A stretch of 64,000 nt of DNA from Anaerolineales bacterium (GCA_020634855.1 JACKAU010000009.1:1-64000); one strand, 5' to 3'. Shown: positions 7,208-17,029, counted from the first letter of the stretch. Notes: generated by a model from the sequence alone, not told the origin. Numbers and translations: made by a program.

Positions 7208-9076
7208 ATGATAAACCAAAACAGTCAAGTTGTTAAATTTCCCTCTTTGAAGAAAGCCCTGACGTTGCTCTTTACGCTGCTGGTTTTAGCCGCCGGAGGG
7301 CTTTTGGTCGCCATTATTTTTGGGGTACTGGCGTTTCAAATCATTTACCTGGACCGAGCCTATCCCGGAGCAACTGTGGCCGGCATTGATGTGAGCGGGA
7401 TGACTCGGCCGGAGATTGTCGATTTGGTGACCACCCAGGCCGATGAGATCCTTAATGAAACGTTGACCATTCAGATAGGCGATGAAACCCACACCTTTAC
7501 TAAAGAGGAGTTAGGTGTTTACGTTGACGTCGAGGCCACGGCCGACAAAGCCTATCAACTGGGCCGGCAGGGCAATTTGCTTGTTGATGTGCCGGTACAG
7601 TTGTCTCTGCTGTCGCGGGCCAGGGATGTGCAGCCGGTTATTCTGTACAATACCGGTCCCAGCCATCAAATGCTGCAATCGTTGATTGCGGTCAGCGACT
7701 ACCCCCCCCAAAATGCACAATTGATTATCCACTCGGCCGATAAAGTGGAGATTGTGCCGGCTCAATTTGGGCAACGACTGCACCTTGATGCTACCCGACC
7801 GCTGATCGAGGCGGCGCTGTTTAGCGATAATACCGAGCCGATCCAAGCCGTCACCCAAAAAATTCAACCGGCTCTTTCCAACGAAGCGGTGGCCTCGACT
7901 TATCGACAAGTAACTAACCTCCTGGCTAAACCCTTGACGTTTAGCTACAAATCACAGGCCGATAATGTCGAGTGGCACATTGAACCGAAAACCTTGGTTT
8001 CGATGATTGACCTGGTTGAACAGGTTGATGACAACGGCAAATTGCAGTTGAAGATGGACCTCAAGAAAGATATGTTCACGCCGTACTATGAAACATTTGC
8101 CAAACGCATCGATCAAGAAGGCGCGGATGCCGAACTGCGTTTCGACGAAGAAGAAAATAAGCTCGTTGTTCTTAAAGAAAGCAAAGACAGTTATCACCTA
8201 GATATCAATGCGGCTTGGCCCGAAACGGTCAAGGCCATCGAAAACGGTACCAATTTTGTCGAACTGCCGGTAGTCGAGACGCCGGCCCGCATCCCCAGCC
8301 AAGACCTTGAAGCGTTGGGGATTAATGCGCTGGTCTCCGAAGCCACCTCTTATTTCAGCGGCTCAGCCGAGGGCCGGATGAACAATATCGAAGTTGCGGC
8401 TTCGAAGTTCGATGGGGTGGTGGTTCCGCCGGGTGAAATCTTCTCTTTTGTCGATCATTTGGGCGAGGTAACCAAAGAGGAAGGCTACGACGAGTCGCTC
8501 ATCATTTACGGCGACCGAACAACGGTGGGTATCGGCGGTGGGGTGTGTCAGGTTAGTACGACCGCTTTCCGCGCCGCTTTCTTTGGCGGATTTGAAATTG
8601 TTGAGCGCTGGGCGCACGGCTACCGGGTCGGCTGGTACGAGATCAACTCGAAGATTGGGCTGGACGCCACCGTTTACGCGCCGTATGTGGACTTTAAATT
8701 TAGAAACGATACCGATCATTTCCTGCTGATCCACACCGAGTCAGATTTGGAAGCGGGAACCGTTACCTTTAAAATTTTTGGCACACCCACCAACCGTGAA
8801 GTTACGGTTAGCGAACCGGTGGTCACCAATGTGGTCAAACACGGTCCGCCTATTTATGAAAACGATCCGTCGCTTGCGGACGGCGTTATCAAACAGGTTG
8901 ACTGGGCCCAAGATGGTATGAACGTAAGCGTTACCCGGCTGGTTAAAGAGGGTGACAAACTCCTTTATAATGACGAAATTGTCAGCCGCTACCAGCCCTG
9001 GACAGCTATTTATAAAGTTGGCACCAAACGGACCCAACCGTCTTACAATCCGGCCAACAACGCAATTTATAACTAA
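7208..9076 (+). CDS. VanW family cell-envelope protein
   Basis: 622 residues. One N-terminal membrane helix (about 18-45), then two repeated peptidoglycan-binding-like domains (PG_binding_4 type, beginning around GATVAGIDVSGMTRPE), then the VanW domain at about 370-520 with GRMNNIEVAASKFDGVVVPPGE and the signature GGGVCQVSTT at about 443. The C-terminal 90 residues are G5-like. VanW proteins are anchored outside the membrane and tied to peptidoglycan, but their biochemical role is not known. The gene stands alone. The ATG at 7208 has only a weak ribosome site. Confidence 0.88.
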   Translation: MINQNSQVVKFPSLKKALTLLFTLLVLAAGGLLVAIIFGVLAFQIIYLDRAYPGATVAGIDVSGMTRPEIVDLVTTQADEILNETLTIQIGDETHTFTKEELGVYVDVEATADKAYQLGRQGNLLVDVPVQLSLLSRARDVQPVILYNTGPSHQMLQSLIAVSDYPPQNAQLIIHSADKVEIVPAQFGQRLHLDATRPLIEAALFSDNTEPIQAVTQKIQPALSNEAVASTYRQVTNLLAKPLTFSYKSQADNVEWHIEPKTLVSMIDLVEQVDDNGKLQLKMDLKKDMFTPYYETFAKRIDQEGADAELRFDEEENKLVVLKESKDSYHLDINAAWPETVKAIENGTNFVELPVVETPARIPSQDLEALGINALVSEATSYFSGSAEGRMNNIEVAASKFDGVVVPPGEIFSFVDHLGEVTKEEGYDESLIIYGDRTTVGIGGGVCQVSTTAFRAAFFGGFEIVERWAHGYRVGWYEINSKIGLDATVYAPYVDFKFRNDTDHFLLIHTESDLEAGTVTFKIFGTPTNREVTVSEPVVTNVVKHGPPIYENDPSLADGVIKQVDWAQDGMNVSVTRLVKEGDKLLYNDEIVSRYQPWTAIYKVGTKRTQPSYNPANNAIYN

Positions 9077-9200
9077 CTCAAGAGGGAGTAAGGAGTAGGA
9101 AGTAAGAAGTAGGATGGGGTGTAAAGGCAGCCGTTATAAATGCCGGCCTCTTTACACGCTATCCCTACTCCCTACTCCTTATTCCCTACTCCCTCTTACA
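9077..9200. repeat. Simple-sequence palindrome (GGAGTAAGGAGTAGG type)
   Basis: A run of AGGGAGTAAGGAGTAGGAAG at 9081 is answered by CCCTACTCCCTACTCC-type sequence at about 9161-9194, giving a long imperfect hairpin after the VanW gene. Similar pyrimidine-rich text recurs at 23470-23505. It may act as a weak terminator, but there is no T run. Confidence 0.6.
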
Positions 9201-9227
9201 ACCTTACCACACTTCGGGAGTTGCTTT

Positions 9228-10919
9228 ATGGCGGGCGAAACGGTTTTAGTGGTTGATAACCGTGAAGACAGCATTAAATTTCTGCGCACCTATGTTTTGC
9301 AGCCAAACGGCTACAAAATGATCGAGGCCACAGACGGCGCTGACGCCCTCAAAATTGCCCTTTCTAAAAAAGTCGATCTGATTATCTCGGACCTGGTGAT
9401 GCCTCGGATGGGCGGCCTGGAACTATTGGAAGCTCTAAACCACCGAAACATCGACACCCCCACTATTCTTATGACCTTTCACGGCTCTGAAGGGACCGCC
9501 GTTAGGGCGTTCCGGTTGGGCGCCCGTGATTACATCATCAAACCATTTGCCATCGATGAAATGCTCACAGCCATTGATAGAGCCTTAACGGAAGCCCGGC
9601 TTCGCCAGGAGCGAGATGCGTTAACGCAGACGGTTCTAAAGGTAAACCAGCAGTTGGAAAGCCGGATGCAGGAACTTCGTTTCTTGTACGGCATTGGCCG
9701 CTCGGTCACCTCGCTGCGAGACATCGAGCCGATACTCAACCGGATCGTTGACGCCGCGGCCTTTCTGACCGAAGCCGAAGAAGGGTCGATTATGCTGGTT
9801 GATGAAGAGTCCGGCGATCTTTATTTACGGGCCGCCCGGGGACTGAACGAGAAAAAAGCCTCCAGTTTTCGCATTAAAATGCACGACAGCATCGCCGGGC
9901 AAGTGGTCAAGTCCGGCCAGCCGATTTCGATTGGCGGCCAAAATGAGGACGATTCTTTTAAGGTCAAAACCGGCTATTTTGTAAAATCGCTGCTCAACGT
10001 TCCAATTAAGAATAAGGACGAGATCATTGGCGTGCTGGCCGTCAATAACAAAGACACGGCCAGAGCCTTTACTGAGCGCCACCTCAATTTATTGACCGCC
10101 CTGGCCGATTACGCCAGCGTAGCCATCGACAATGCCAGTATGTACGCTCATCTAACTGCCGATATCGCGCAGGCCAAGAAAACCGGCCGCCGGCTCGAAA
10201 ATTTGGTGGAAGCCCGGACCAGTGAGTTGGAAAGCGCTCATCGCCAGTTGTCAAAAACCGAAAATCTGGCGATCTTGGGGCATATGGCCGCCGGGGTGGT
10301 CAATGAACTCAATACTCCCCTCAACAATATCCTCGACAACCTCCATCAGCTTGAAAACAATATGGAACCGTCCCCTAAAAATTTACCGCTCATTTCCGCC
10401 ATCGAGCGCGACACCCTGCACTGCCAGCAGACCGTAGACAGCCTGATCGACTTTTCAAACACAAAAAATTACCAGTTCCAAGACGTTGATCTCAATGAAA
10501 TTATCGAGTCGGCCTGGAGCCGGTACGCCAATGAACACGCCGAAACCGGCTATCTGGTCGAGTTTGTGCCGGGGTTCGATCCTCAACTCCCGCTGATTTC
10601 GGCCGATGAAAAGCAGTTGAAGCAGGCTTTATTTTACTTGACCCGCCACGCCTATCTGGCGATGCCTACCGGCGGCACCCTCCGGATCACCACGCGGGTG
10701 GTCGGACCGCAAGTTCAGATCATTGTCAGTGATACAGGCGAGGGGCTATCGAAAGAGGATCTGAGCCATATCTTCGATCCGTTTTACGATAATGGGCATC
10801 GCGCTTTTGGTCTGGATCTGTCCATTACCCAGGCCATCATCGAGCGACACGGCGGTACGATTGAGGTCGAAAGCGAGCAGGCTCAGGGTACCACCTTTGC
10901 CATTCACTTACCGAAATAA
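9228..10919 (+). CDS. Response regulator-GAF-histidine kinase hybrid with altered catalytic residues
   Basis: 563 residues: receiver domain 1-125 with phospho-acceptor D55 (LIISDLVMPRMGG), a coiled coil, a GAF domain at about 165-305, a second coiled coil, a DHp-like segment and a HATPase domain to the end. There is no membrane helix. The ATP-lid motif DTGEGL is intact. The H-box reads HMAAGVVNELNTPL, so the usual phosphorylated His is Asn (residue 359). In the N-box the Mg-binding Asn is His (LTRHAYLAM, residue 474). It may be a pseudokinase output module driven by the receiver. Start taken at the ATG after CGGGAG; upstream codons are repeat sequence. Confidence 0.85.
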   Translation: MAGETVLVVDNREDSIKFLRTYVLQPNGYKMIEATDGADALKIALSKKVDLIISDLVMPRMGGLELLEALNHRNIDTPTILMTFHGSEGTAVRAFRLGARDYIIKPFAIDEMLTAIDRALTEARLRQERDALTQTVLKVNQQLESRMQELRFLYGIGRSVTSLRDIEPILNRIVDAAAFLTEAEEGSIMLVDEESGDLYLRAARGLNEKKASSFRIKMHDSIAGQVVKSGQPISIGGQNEDDSFKVKTGYFVKSLLNVPIKNKDEIIGVLAVNNKDTARAFTERHLNLLTALADYASVAIDNASMYAHLTADIAQAKKTGRRLENLVEARTSELESAHRQLSKTENLAILGHMAAGVVNELNTPLNNILDNLHQLENNMEPSPKNLPLISAIERDTLHCQQTVDSLIDFSNTKNYQFQDVDLNEIIESAWSRYANEHAETGYLVEFVPGFDPQLPLISADEKQLKQALFYLTRHAYLAMPTGGTLRITTRVVGPQVQIIVSDTGEGLSKEDLSHIFDPFYDNGHRAFGLDLSITQAIIERHGGTIEVESEQAQGTTFAIHLPK

Positions 10920-11060
10920 TCAAAAGATGTATTTATTCAGCTTTGTTAAAGGTATTAGTTGGTTTGAAGCCAAAACCGCCATTGTTCGTGAGGCTGTTCG
11001 GGCCTATTTAGCTCACCCTTCCTATGTTTTTTAGTTCAACTGCGTAACTCATATCAATTT

Positions 11061-11083
11061 GAGCAAAAGTGCCAGTCACCTGA
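11061..11083. repeat. Solo arm of the AAAAGTGCCAGTCACCT repeat family
   Basis: AAAAGTGCCAGTCACCT, with a matching GAGC before it and GA after it, is the same sequence as one arm of the element at 36352-36433. Here only one arm is present, just before the bidirectional terminator. Confidence 0.75.
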
Positions 11084-11092
11084 GTAGCTACC

Positions 11093-11129
11093 AAAAGACC
11101 CTAAAGGGGACGCCCCCTTTAGGGTCTTT
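11093..11129. terminator. Bidirectional intrinsic terminator
   Basis: AAAGACCCTAAAGGGG and CCCCCTTTAGGGTCTTT form a 16-bp stem with a three-base loop. It lies between the convergent kinase and bioY genes and can end both. Confidence 0.92.
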
Positions 11130-11176
11130 GTGATGACTCATATTTGGATACTAAGCCCGACGCGGGGTGACGTTGA

Positions 11177-11734
11177 CTATCGGCGCAGCAGCAGTTTGCC
11201 GCTTTCAGCCACACCGGCAGCGACAGCCGCCTTGACGACATCGATCAAAATAAACGGGGCAACCCCTAAAGCCCAGGCTTTTTGCCAGCTACCTAACATG
11301 ATTCCTAACCAGGCCGCGCCAAATAGATAGATGACCCCGACGCCGGCCAACGCTGCCACAAAATTTCCCCACCAATTCTGCACCGAAAATCGTTCGGCCA
11401 GCCAACCGACCACAAACGCGGCCGGTACGTAGCCAATCAGGTAACCGGCTGTAGCGCCAAAGAAAGCGGCCGGGCCGATGCCACTAGCATCAAACGGCAG
11501 ACCAATGGCAATCATGCCCAGATAAGTTAAGGCGGCTAAGGCTCCACTGCGTGAACCTAACACCAGTCCGGCTAAAATAACGGCGAGTACCTGTAAGGTG
11601 ATCGGCACAGGGGTGAATGGCAGAAAAATGGTAATTCGTGCGGTGAGGGCGATGAGGGCGGCAAAGATGACAATTGCGGCAATCGTTCGCCCAAGAGTTT
11701 GGTTAATATAAACAGATAGTGATCGTGACTGCAT
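11177..11734 (-). CDS. bioY: Biotin transporter BioY (ECF S component)
   Basis: 185 residues, nearly all membrane helices (six predicted by eye). BioY signatures are seen: the ITLQVLAVILAGLVLGSRSG segment and FDASGIGPAAFFGATAGYLIGY. It captures biotin in the membrane and works with a shared energy-coupling module (EcfT and EcfA), which is not encoded here, or alone. The gene is monocistronic and ends at the 11093-11129 terminator. No BirA operator was recognised upstream. Confidence 0.93.
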   Translation of the reverse strand: MQSRSLSVYINQTLGRTIAAIVIFAALIALTARITIFLPFTPVPITLQVLAVILAGLVLGSRSGALAALTYLGMIAIGLPFDASGIGPAAFFGATAGYLIGYVPAAFVVGWLAERFSVQNWWGNFVAALAGVGVIYLFGAAWLGIMLGSWQKAWALGVAPFILIDVVKAAVAAGVAESGKLLLRR

Positions 11735-11950
11735 TACTGTGTAGCTCCTCTCTTCTTTGAAAATTGATATGGTTTAGTAAAAACTCCCGCTGGGTTGCTT
11801 GGTATCGCCGGTCGCCCGATGATCAAAACCAGTGGCTTGATGTTGCCGGGCAATCACAATTGAGTTGGCCGTATTTTAGCACAAGGTCCTGAAATCTCGT
11901 ATTTTTAGTCGTCGCCTCCAAATGGGAGGGTGGGTGATGAATCTTTTACC

Positions 11951-13171
11951 TCATCCGTCAACCTTTATCTGTCTGAGCCGCTCAATTTCCGCCTCGAGAT
12001 CTTCAATCTCAGTCAAAACGGCTGGATCGGTGGTAATGCCTTGCCGCGCTTGCCGTTCTTTGAGCAGATTAAGCCGGCGAATTTTTTCTGATATTTGTTT
12101 TTCCAACGATCGCCGTTTCTGGCCTTTGGTCAGCGGGGGGATCCGGTCTTTAGCCACCAAAACACCGACCAACCCTATCAGAGCGGCTACAATTGTAGCC
12201 AACGCTCCAACGGTAGTAGTTGTTCCCGGCCGATCAAAAAATGGTACCGGCGTTGGCGTCGGGGTAATGGTTGGCGTTGGGGTTGCCGTACTGGGTTGAG
12301 GGGTTGGAACTGGCGTAAACAGTGGAGTCGGCGTTGGGGTAAAGGCGACAACCTCGATTTTATACCGGCGCGGCGGTATGGCCCGCTGCCGGGCGTCGAC
12401 CGGGCTGCTTCCATTGGCGTTTGGCGCTAGCTTGGCCTGGTAAATATTGAGCAGAATTTCGTGGCGGCCCGGCCGGTCGGGCGCTGTCAGCAGCCATTCC
12501 CAAACCACGTAGGGTCGGGGCGAGTCAAGGTTGATTTCCTTCCAGACTGTCGGTGGCCCATTCAGGATAAAACCGGCGGGAACCCGTAATTCAACCTGCA
12601 TATAGCGGCTAAGCCACAGCGTCACCCGGTCGGTTGAATACAACGCTCCATCATCCGGCGGCTCGGACGAGTCGACCTGGATCAACTCAACCCCCGTGGG
12701 TATCTCCAACGAAGTGTACTGTTCCGGGATGTACATCTCTACCAGCCAACTGGCGCTGGCCCCCTGAATCATGGCAAACGGGCGCTCAACCGCCATCTCG
12801 CCCAGTCGAACCGCATCAGCCGTTTCATTGATGGCCACCGGTGAAGGCAGAACGGTTGGGGTATCTGTAGGGGGTTCGTCCCCGGCTGTCGCTTGATTTT
12901 CGATGGCCTGGCCGGTGGCTTGGGCGTGGGCGTTGAGGGTCGCTTGCTCTGCGATGGTTTGACGGGTGGCTTGGTCCTGGACCTGGCGGGTGGCTTGGAT
13001 CGCGATGGCCTGGCGGGTGGCTTGGTTCTGGGCCTCGGCTGTGGTGTCCGTCGGTGGCGGCGCACTCCCGCCTGCCGAGAGTAGTATCAGGAGGTAAACT
13101 ACGAGCATCGCCATCACCAAAGCCAGAATAATGAGTAGTCCACGTTGATATATTTTTGATCGCCGTGTCAT
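11951..13171 (-). CDS. Membrane protein with QATRQ repeats and Thr/Pro linker, function unknown
   Basis: 406 residues from the ATG at 13171, which is preceded by AAGG; the frame is open further to a TTG. One N-terminal membrane helix (about 12-34) is followed by a Gln/Ala/Thr-rich repeat (QATRQAIAIQATRQVQDQ and variants, about 50-110) likely to be a coiled coil. Then come a beta-rich domain, a TPTPTP linker, a second membrane helix near the C-terminus (TTTVGALATIVAALIGLVGV) and a charged coiled coil (about 365-405). The extracytoplasmic domain would be held by helices at both ends. No family was recognised. It is probably an envelope or adhesion protein, by inference only. Confidence 0.65.
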   Translation of the reverse strand: MTRRSKIYQRGLLIILALVMAMLVVYLLILLSAGGSAPPPTDTTAEAQNQATRQAIAIQATRQVQDQATRQTIAEQATLNAHAQATGQAIENQATAGDEPPTDTPTVLPSPVAINETADAVRLGEMAVERPFAMIQGASASWLVEMYIPEQYTSLEIPTGVELIQVDSSEPPDDGALYSTDRVTLWLSRYMQVELRVPAGFILNGPPTVWKEINLDSPRPYVVWEWLLTAPDRPGRHEILLNIYQAKLAPNANGSSPVDARQRAIPPRRYKIEVVAFTPTPTPLFTPVPTPQPSTATPTPTITPTPTPVPFFDRPGTTTTVGALATIVAALIGLVGVLVAKDRIPPLTKGQKRRSLEKQISEKIRRLNLLKERQARQGITTDPAVLTEIEDLEAEIERLRQIKVDG

Positions 13172-13312
13172 CCGCCTTACCGCCTTCGCCAAAAAATTCG
13201 GTGGTCGTAAAAACAAACCGCAGGTCTGCCCCCGGCATTATGCCGTCTAGGCTTAACATTATACTCTTAATGATAAAATGGAGGCTAACGGATGGACGCG
13301 CGATAAAACGAT

Positions 13313-13424
13313 GGCAGGCAAGTCAATGGTGGTTTTAGAAATTAATCGGGTAACGCATCGGAGCAACCAAGCTTGCTTTGTTATTCCCCGATTAATTTGT
13401 TGATTTACAAATGACTTGCCTGCC
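13313..13424. repeat. Nested palindromic element, MITE-like
   Basis: Outer arms GGCAGGCAAGTCA (13313-13325) and TGACTTGCCTGCC (13412-13424) match perfectly; inner arms ATTAATCGGG (13341-13350) and CCCGATTAAT (13387-13396) also match. The centre holds ACCAAGCTTGCTTTGT, shared with the element at 53881. At 112 bp with no ORF it could extrude a cruciform or encode a hairpin RNA between two converging surface-protein regions. Confidence 0.75.
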
Positions 13425-13476
13425 GAAACCTACCGTCAAGGGTGTGTGGGCCACCTGGCCCGCTAATTGGACAAAA

Positions 13477-16308
13477 TTAAAGTAGCGGCGGCTTTGGAGT
13501 GGGCGTGATGGTCGGCGGTGGTGACGTTGGGGTGGGGGTAGATGGTAATTGAGGTGTGGTAGGTGGTGGGAGCGGAGTCGGTTCAGACGGCTCCGGAGTT
13601 GGCGTGGTGGTGGCCGGGCGTTCCGGTTGGACGGGGATAGCCGGGGTCGGAACCGGGACGGGCGCTTCGGGTGGGGCAACCGGGAAGTCGGGCACAAACA
13701 CCGCTTCGGCCGGATGGATGCCGGTCATATCAACGTATTGGGCCGGCCCCAGGGTAGCAATGAACTGCTGTAACTCAAACGCGCCAATACCTTCGGCCAG
13801 TCCGCCCCGCTCTAAATCCCAACCCCAGAACAAAACATCTTCCGGGTCTTCATAGTAGGGCAGGGTCGTGCCCGGTTTTAGAAACTGGCCAATGTGGGGC
13901 GGGCGCATGCCCGCCAGGTTGTAAGGCGACCAGATATGCAGCAAAACCATCTGGTACCCCTGGCTTTGTTCGCCGTGGTGACGATAGGTGTGGTCGGTGC
14001 GCAGGCCCTGGCGAGCCAGTTCCATGTTGACGCGGCGGGCCGCGTCGATGCAGCAGCCGCGCTGATCGTCATTCCACTCGTCGGCCAGGTCTTCATCATA
14101 AATCCGGCCGCGTTCCGGCAGATAGTACGATTCATTTTCCCAGCCGCCCCAGTAGACCACCTCATGATAGCCCGGCCGCTGGCAAAAGGCGACCATGCTG
14201 ACATCGGGAATGCCCAGCAGGTTGACCCCCGGCCGGGCGCCGTCGTGGCGGCTGTAAGGAAATTGTTGGGCCACAGCGGTGGTGCCATAGCTCAACGTCA
14301 GACCATCGACCACCACATCCCCGCGCAAATGATCGTTGCCCAGGTCGGGATCGGGCTGGCGGTGGTAGTCCAGATGGAATTCAAATTCGTGTTCCAGCCG
14401 GCCGTCAACCGGCATTAGCCAGTAATCGGGATGCTCAAATTGCATATCGCCATACAGCCCCACAAACAGGGACGTGTCCGGGTAGACCAGTTGGGCCAGA
14501 TAGGCCACGCCCGGCTCGGCCGTGAAGGTCAAGGTCGGATTGGCTGATAGGCCGGCCACGATTTGTCCATCGGCCTCAATTACGCGGTAATGGTACAGGC
14601 CGGTTTCGCCAAACGTGTAGGTCTCGGTCTGGGGAGCGGCCAGCGGATAGATCAGCGTATCGACGGTAACCCAGGCCACCCTCGCCCCGTCATCGGGCGA
14701 GCTGTAGACCGCCACCAGCCCCGGTTCGGTAAAGGTCATCGCTTCGACGACCTGGCCGGTGTCATCGTAGTGGATGGGCCGCTGCTCCAGGTTGTAGACC
14801 AGCCGATCGGTGGCTCCCGGCGGACCGTGCAGTTCCAAGGCAAACGCATATTTGTGCTCAAAGGGTTGGTCCAAAGGATGAATCCAGCGAGGCGCGTCGG
14901 TGGTCATGGTTTGGAAGATGCGGGCCTGCTCGACCCCATACCGGTAGGCGATCAGTTTAGTCACGCCGGGATCGAAGGTTTGCACCGCCCGGCCGCCGAC
15001 CGGCTCAATCCGGTCAAAGTCGCCGCCGTGGAAAAGGTGGCTGACCACATGATCGACCTCCCGGCCATTATACCGAAAGACGATGTCGCCCTGAGGGCCA
15101 TCGATATATTCCACGTTGTACATTAGGCTCTGGGTCATATCAAAATATTCTTTGCCCGGCTCCAGATCGGGCGTAAAGGGGCCAAACGCGACCGGTCCAT
15201 TGAAGCCCTGATATTGGCCGGTGACCGGCGGTTTGGAAACGGTAAGGTCGAGCAAACAGGCCGGGCCGCCTAACCACACCTCGTCCGACAGCAAGTCGGT
15301 TTGGCTTGGATCAACCTGAACCTCAAATTGAACCCAGTAATAACCGGCCTGATCGGGAAAACCGATGCTGACCGGCAGCAGATCGACGGCTGAAACGCCA
15401 TCTCCGGTTTGGGGCAGATTGGGACTGAAGTTACTATCGGCGCGCCAATCAACAATCGGGACCGGCTGATCGGCCGCATCGACTGCGCCCAGATCGACCC
15501 AAATGTTACCGTCGTCACCGCGCTGAGTCGCCATCGTACAGACCATCGCCTTCGGGAAACCACAGGGGCCAAAGCGACCCAGATCGACCTCGCCGCTAAA
15601 GCCGTTGCCGGACCAAGTGAAGCCGGCCCAATGGATGCCCACATCGGTGTAGGTATAGGCAATGTCCTGTGTTGATTGAGCTGCCGCCCCACACTCCGAG
15701 CAGGGATGGCCATCAACGGTGTATTCAATCTCGATGGGGAAAGGGTTGGGGTTATGGACGGAGCCGCCGTTACAGCCGGCCGTGCCGGTTGGGGTTTGGG
15801 CCTTCGCTGTGGTGAAGCTGGCTTGAATAGAGACTCGAACCGATTGGCAGCTTTTCGTTTTAGGCTCATGATAGCCGTGGCGGACCATAACTTCGTGGCG
15901 ACCGGCGGGGAGTTTCATTTCGTGGTCAAAGGGTTCGTATTCGGGTGAATCGAGGTAATCATCGATCTTAAGGACGATCTCGTCATCGACCAGGATTTCA
16001 ACATCCTCGTGCAGTTGTTCGTTACCACTGTTGCGATAGACCAGACCGGTCAATCGCAGTGTACCGGCTCCATCCTCGCGGTAGGCAATGACTTGTTGAT
16101 AGACAAAATCGCCGCCGCAGGATTGATGTTCGGCGTGAAGCTTCACTTCATTAGCCTGTTCCGACCAATCCGCTCGGCTAAGAGCCGGCTCAAGCGGGGG
16201 CGCAGCCGGAGCCGCCATTACGCGAGCAATGTCGGTCAGCAAGAGGAACAACAACACCCCCACCAGGCCAATAACCAAAATACGATTCAATCGACCCGTG
16301 TTCATCAT
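13477..16308 (-). CDS. Large secreted or wall-associated protein with Pro/Thr-rich tail
   Basis: 943 residues. Signal peptide or anchor at the N-terminus (MMNTGRLNRILVIGLVGVLL, cleavage possible after VMA). The body is beta-rich: an early PA14-like or adhesin-like segment (TLRLTGLVYRNSGNEQLHED, LPAGRHEVMVRHGYH), paired cysteines and CSECG. A Pro/Thr/Glu-rich stalk fills the last 70 residues. No catalytic motif was recognised. Start chosen at tandem ATG codons (16308 or 16305), which follow GGAGG; the longer frame lacks a ribosome site. It shares the Thr/Pro tail style with the neighbouring membrane protein, so both may be surface proteins of one region. Function unknown. Confidence 0.7.
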   Translation of the reverse strand: MMNTGRLNRILVIGLVGVLLFLLLTDIARVMAAPAAPPLEPALSRADWSEQANEVKLHAEHQSCGGDFVYQQVIAYREDGAGTLRLTGLVYRNSGNEQLHEDVEILVDDEIVLKIDDYLDSPEYEPFDHEMKLPAGRHEVMVRHGYHEPKTKSCQSVRVSIQASFTTAKAQTPTGTAGCNGGSVHNPNPFPIEIEYTVDGHPCSECGAAAQSTQDIAYTYTDVGIHWAGFTWSGNGFSGEVDLGRFGPCGFPKAMVCTMATQRGDDGNIWVDLGAVDAADQPVPIVDWRADSNFSPNLPQTGDGVSAVDLLPVSIGFPDQAGYYWVQFEVQVDPSQTDLLSDEVWLGGPACLLDLTVSKPPVTGQYQGFNGPVAFGPFTPDLEPGKEYFDMTQSLMYNVEYIDGPQGDIVFRYNGREVDHVVSHLFHGGDFDRIEPVGGRAVQTFDPGVTKLIAYRYGVEQARIFQTMTTDAPRWIHPLDQPFEHKYAFALELHGPPGATDRLVYNLEQRPIHYDDTGQVVEAMTFTEPGLVAVYSSPDDGARVAWVTVDTLIYPLAAPQTETYTFGETGLYHYRVIEADGQIVAGLSANPTLTFTAEPGVAYLAQLVYPDTSLFVGLYGDMQFEHPDYWLMPVDGRLEHEFEFHLDYHRQPDPDLGNDHLRGDVVVDGLTLSYGTTAVAQQFPYSRHDGARPGVNLLGIPDVSMVAFCQRPGYHEVVYWGGWENESYYLPERGRIYDEDLADEWNDDQRGCCIDAARRVNMELARQGLRTDHTYRHHGEQSQGYQMVLLHIWSPYNLAGMRPPHIGQFLKPGTTLPYYEDPEDVLFWGWDLERGGLAEGIGAFELQQFIATLGPAQYVDMTGIHPAEAVFVPDFPVAPPEAPVPVPTPAIPVQPERPATTTPTPEPSEPTPLPPPTTPQLPSTPTPTSPPPTITPTPKPPLL

Positions 16309-16483
16309 AATTCCTCCGTTTTCTACCTCGGTTGAATAGACTCTCCCTATTATCAGTCTAGACCAATTTGATGGGTGTGCCAACAGGCAGTTGGCTTGGA
16401 CGGTAGGATAGCTTTTAGCCTGGCTATTTAGATAAGTTGAAACGGGGGAAATGGGCCGTGGCGGCAGCGTTGTGCAAGCGCAA

Positions 16484-17029
16484 CTACCGCTCTAAGAAGC
16501 CCTGTCTGAGCAGTTCGCGTTTGGCGCGTTTGAGGTTTTGCGATGTCTCACGATAATGGGGGTCATATTGAGCGACCTGCTCCAAGCGCTCTTTGGCGGC
16601 GGACCATTGGCGCTGCAGGAGGTACTGCTCGGCTTCATTGTAAAGAGTCAGCAGCTTTTGGTGTTTGCGCCGCGCCTCGCGCATGAGGGTGAGGGTATCT
16701 TTGTAGGCCGGGTTGATGGCGATAATCTGAGTGAACACGGCCAGAGCCTGCGTCCATTTTTTTTGCTGGTAGAGCGCTTGACCCTGCTCGTACAGGGCGG
16801 CGAGTTGGCGCTCCGGCAAGCTGAGACTCGCCTGGCGAACCACGGGCAGCAGAGTTTGGTAGGCATCGCTGATCTGCCGGAATGTTTCGGCGGCTTTAGC
16901 TCGTCCGGCCGGATCGGGCCACCGGTCCGGGTGGTAACGTTTAACCAGGCAGCGATACTGCTCCTTGATGCGGCGCGGTGAAGCGTTTTCGGGCAGTCCC
17001 AAAATTTGGTAAGCGTCTTTGGCGATCAA
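16484..17029 (-). CDS. J-domain protein with TPR repeats
   Basis: 181 residues. A J domain fills residues 4-65, with HPD at 33-35 (KRYHPDRWPDP), the motif that triggers Hsp70 ATPase. The rest holds two to three TPR-like helical repeats (ALYEQGQALYQQKKWTQALA; AEQYLLQRQWSAAKERLEQV). It lacks the Gly/Phe and zinc regions of true DnaJ, so it is a specialised co-chaperone. The client is unknown. It stands alone. Confidence 0.85.
   Translation of the reverse strand: MIAKDAYQILGLPENASPRRIKEQYRCLVKRYHPDRWPDPAGRAKAAETFRQISDAYQTLLPVVRQASLSLPERQLAALYEQGQALYQQKKWTQALAVFTQIIAINPAYKDTLTLMREARRKHQKLLTLYNEAEQYLLQRQWSAAKERLEQVAQYDPHYRETSQNLKRAKRELLRQGFLER

Noticed and set aside
10571..10600. tRNA T-loop like GGTTCGATCC
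   Set aside because: It lies inside the kinase coding sequence with no cloverleaf around it; no tRNA was found anywhere in the window.
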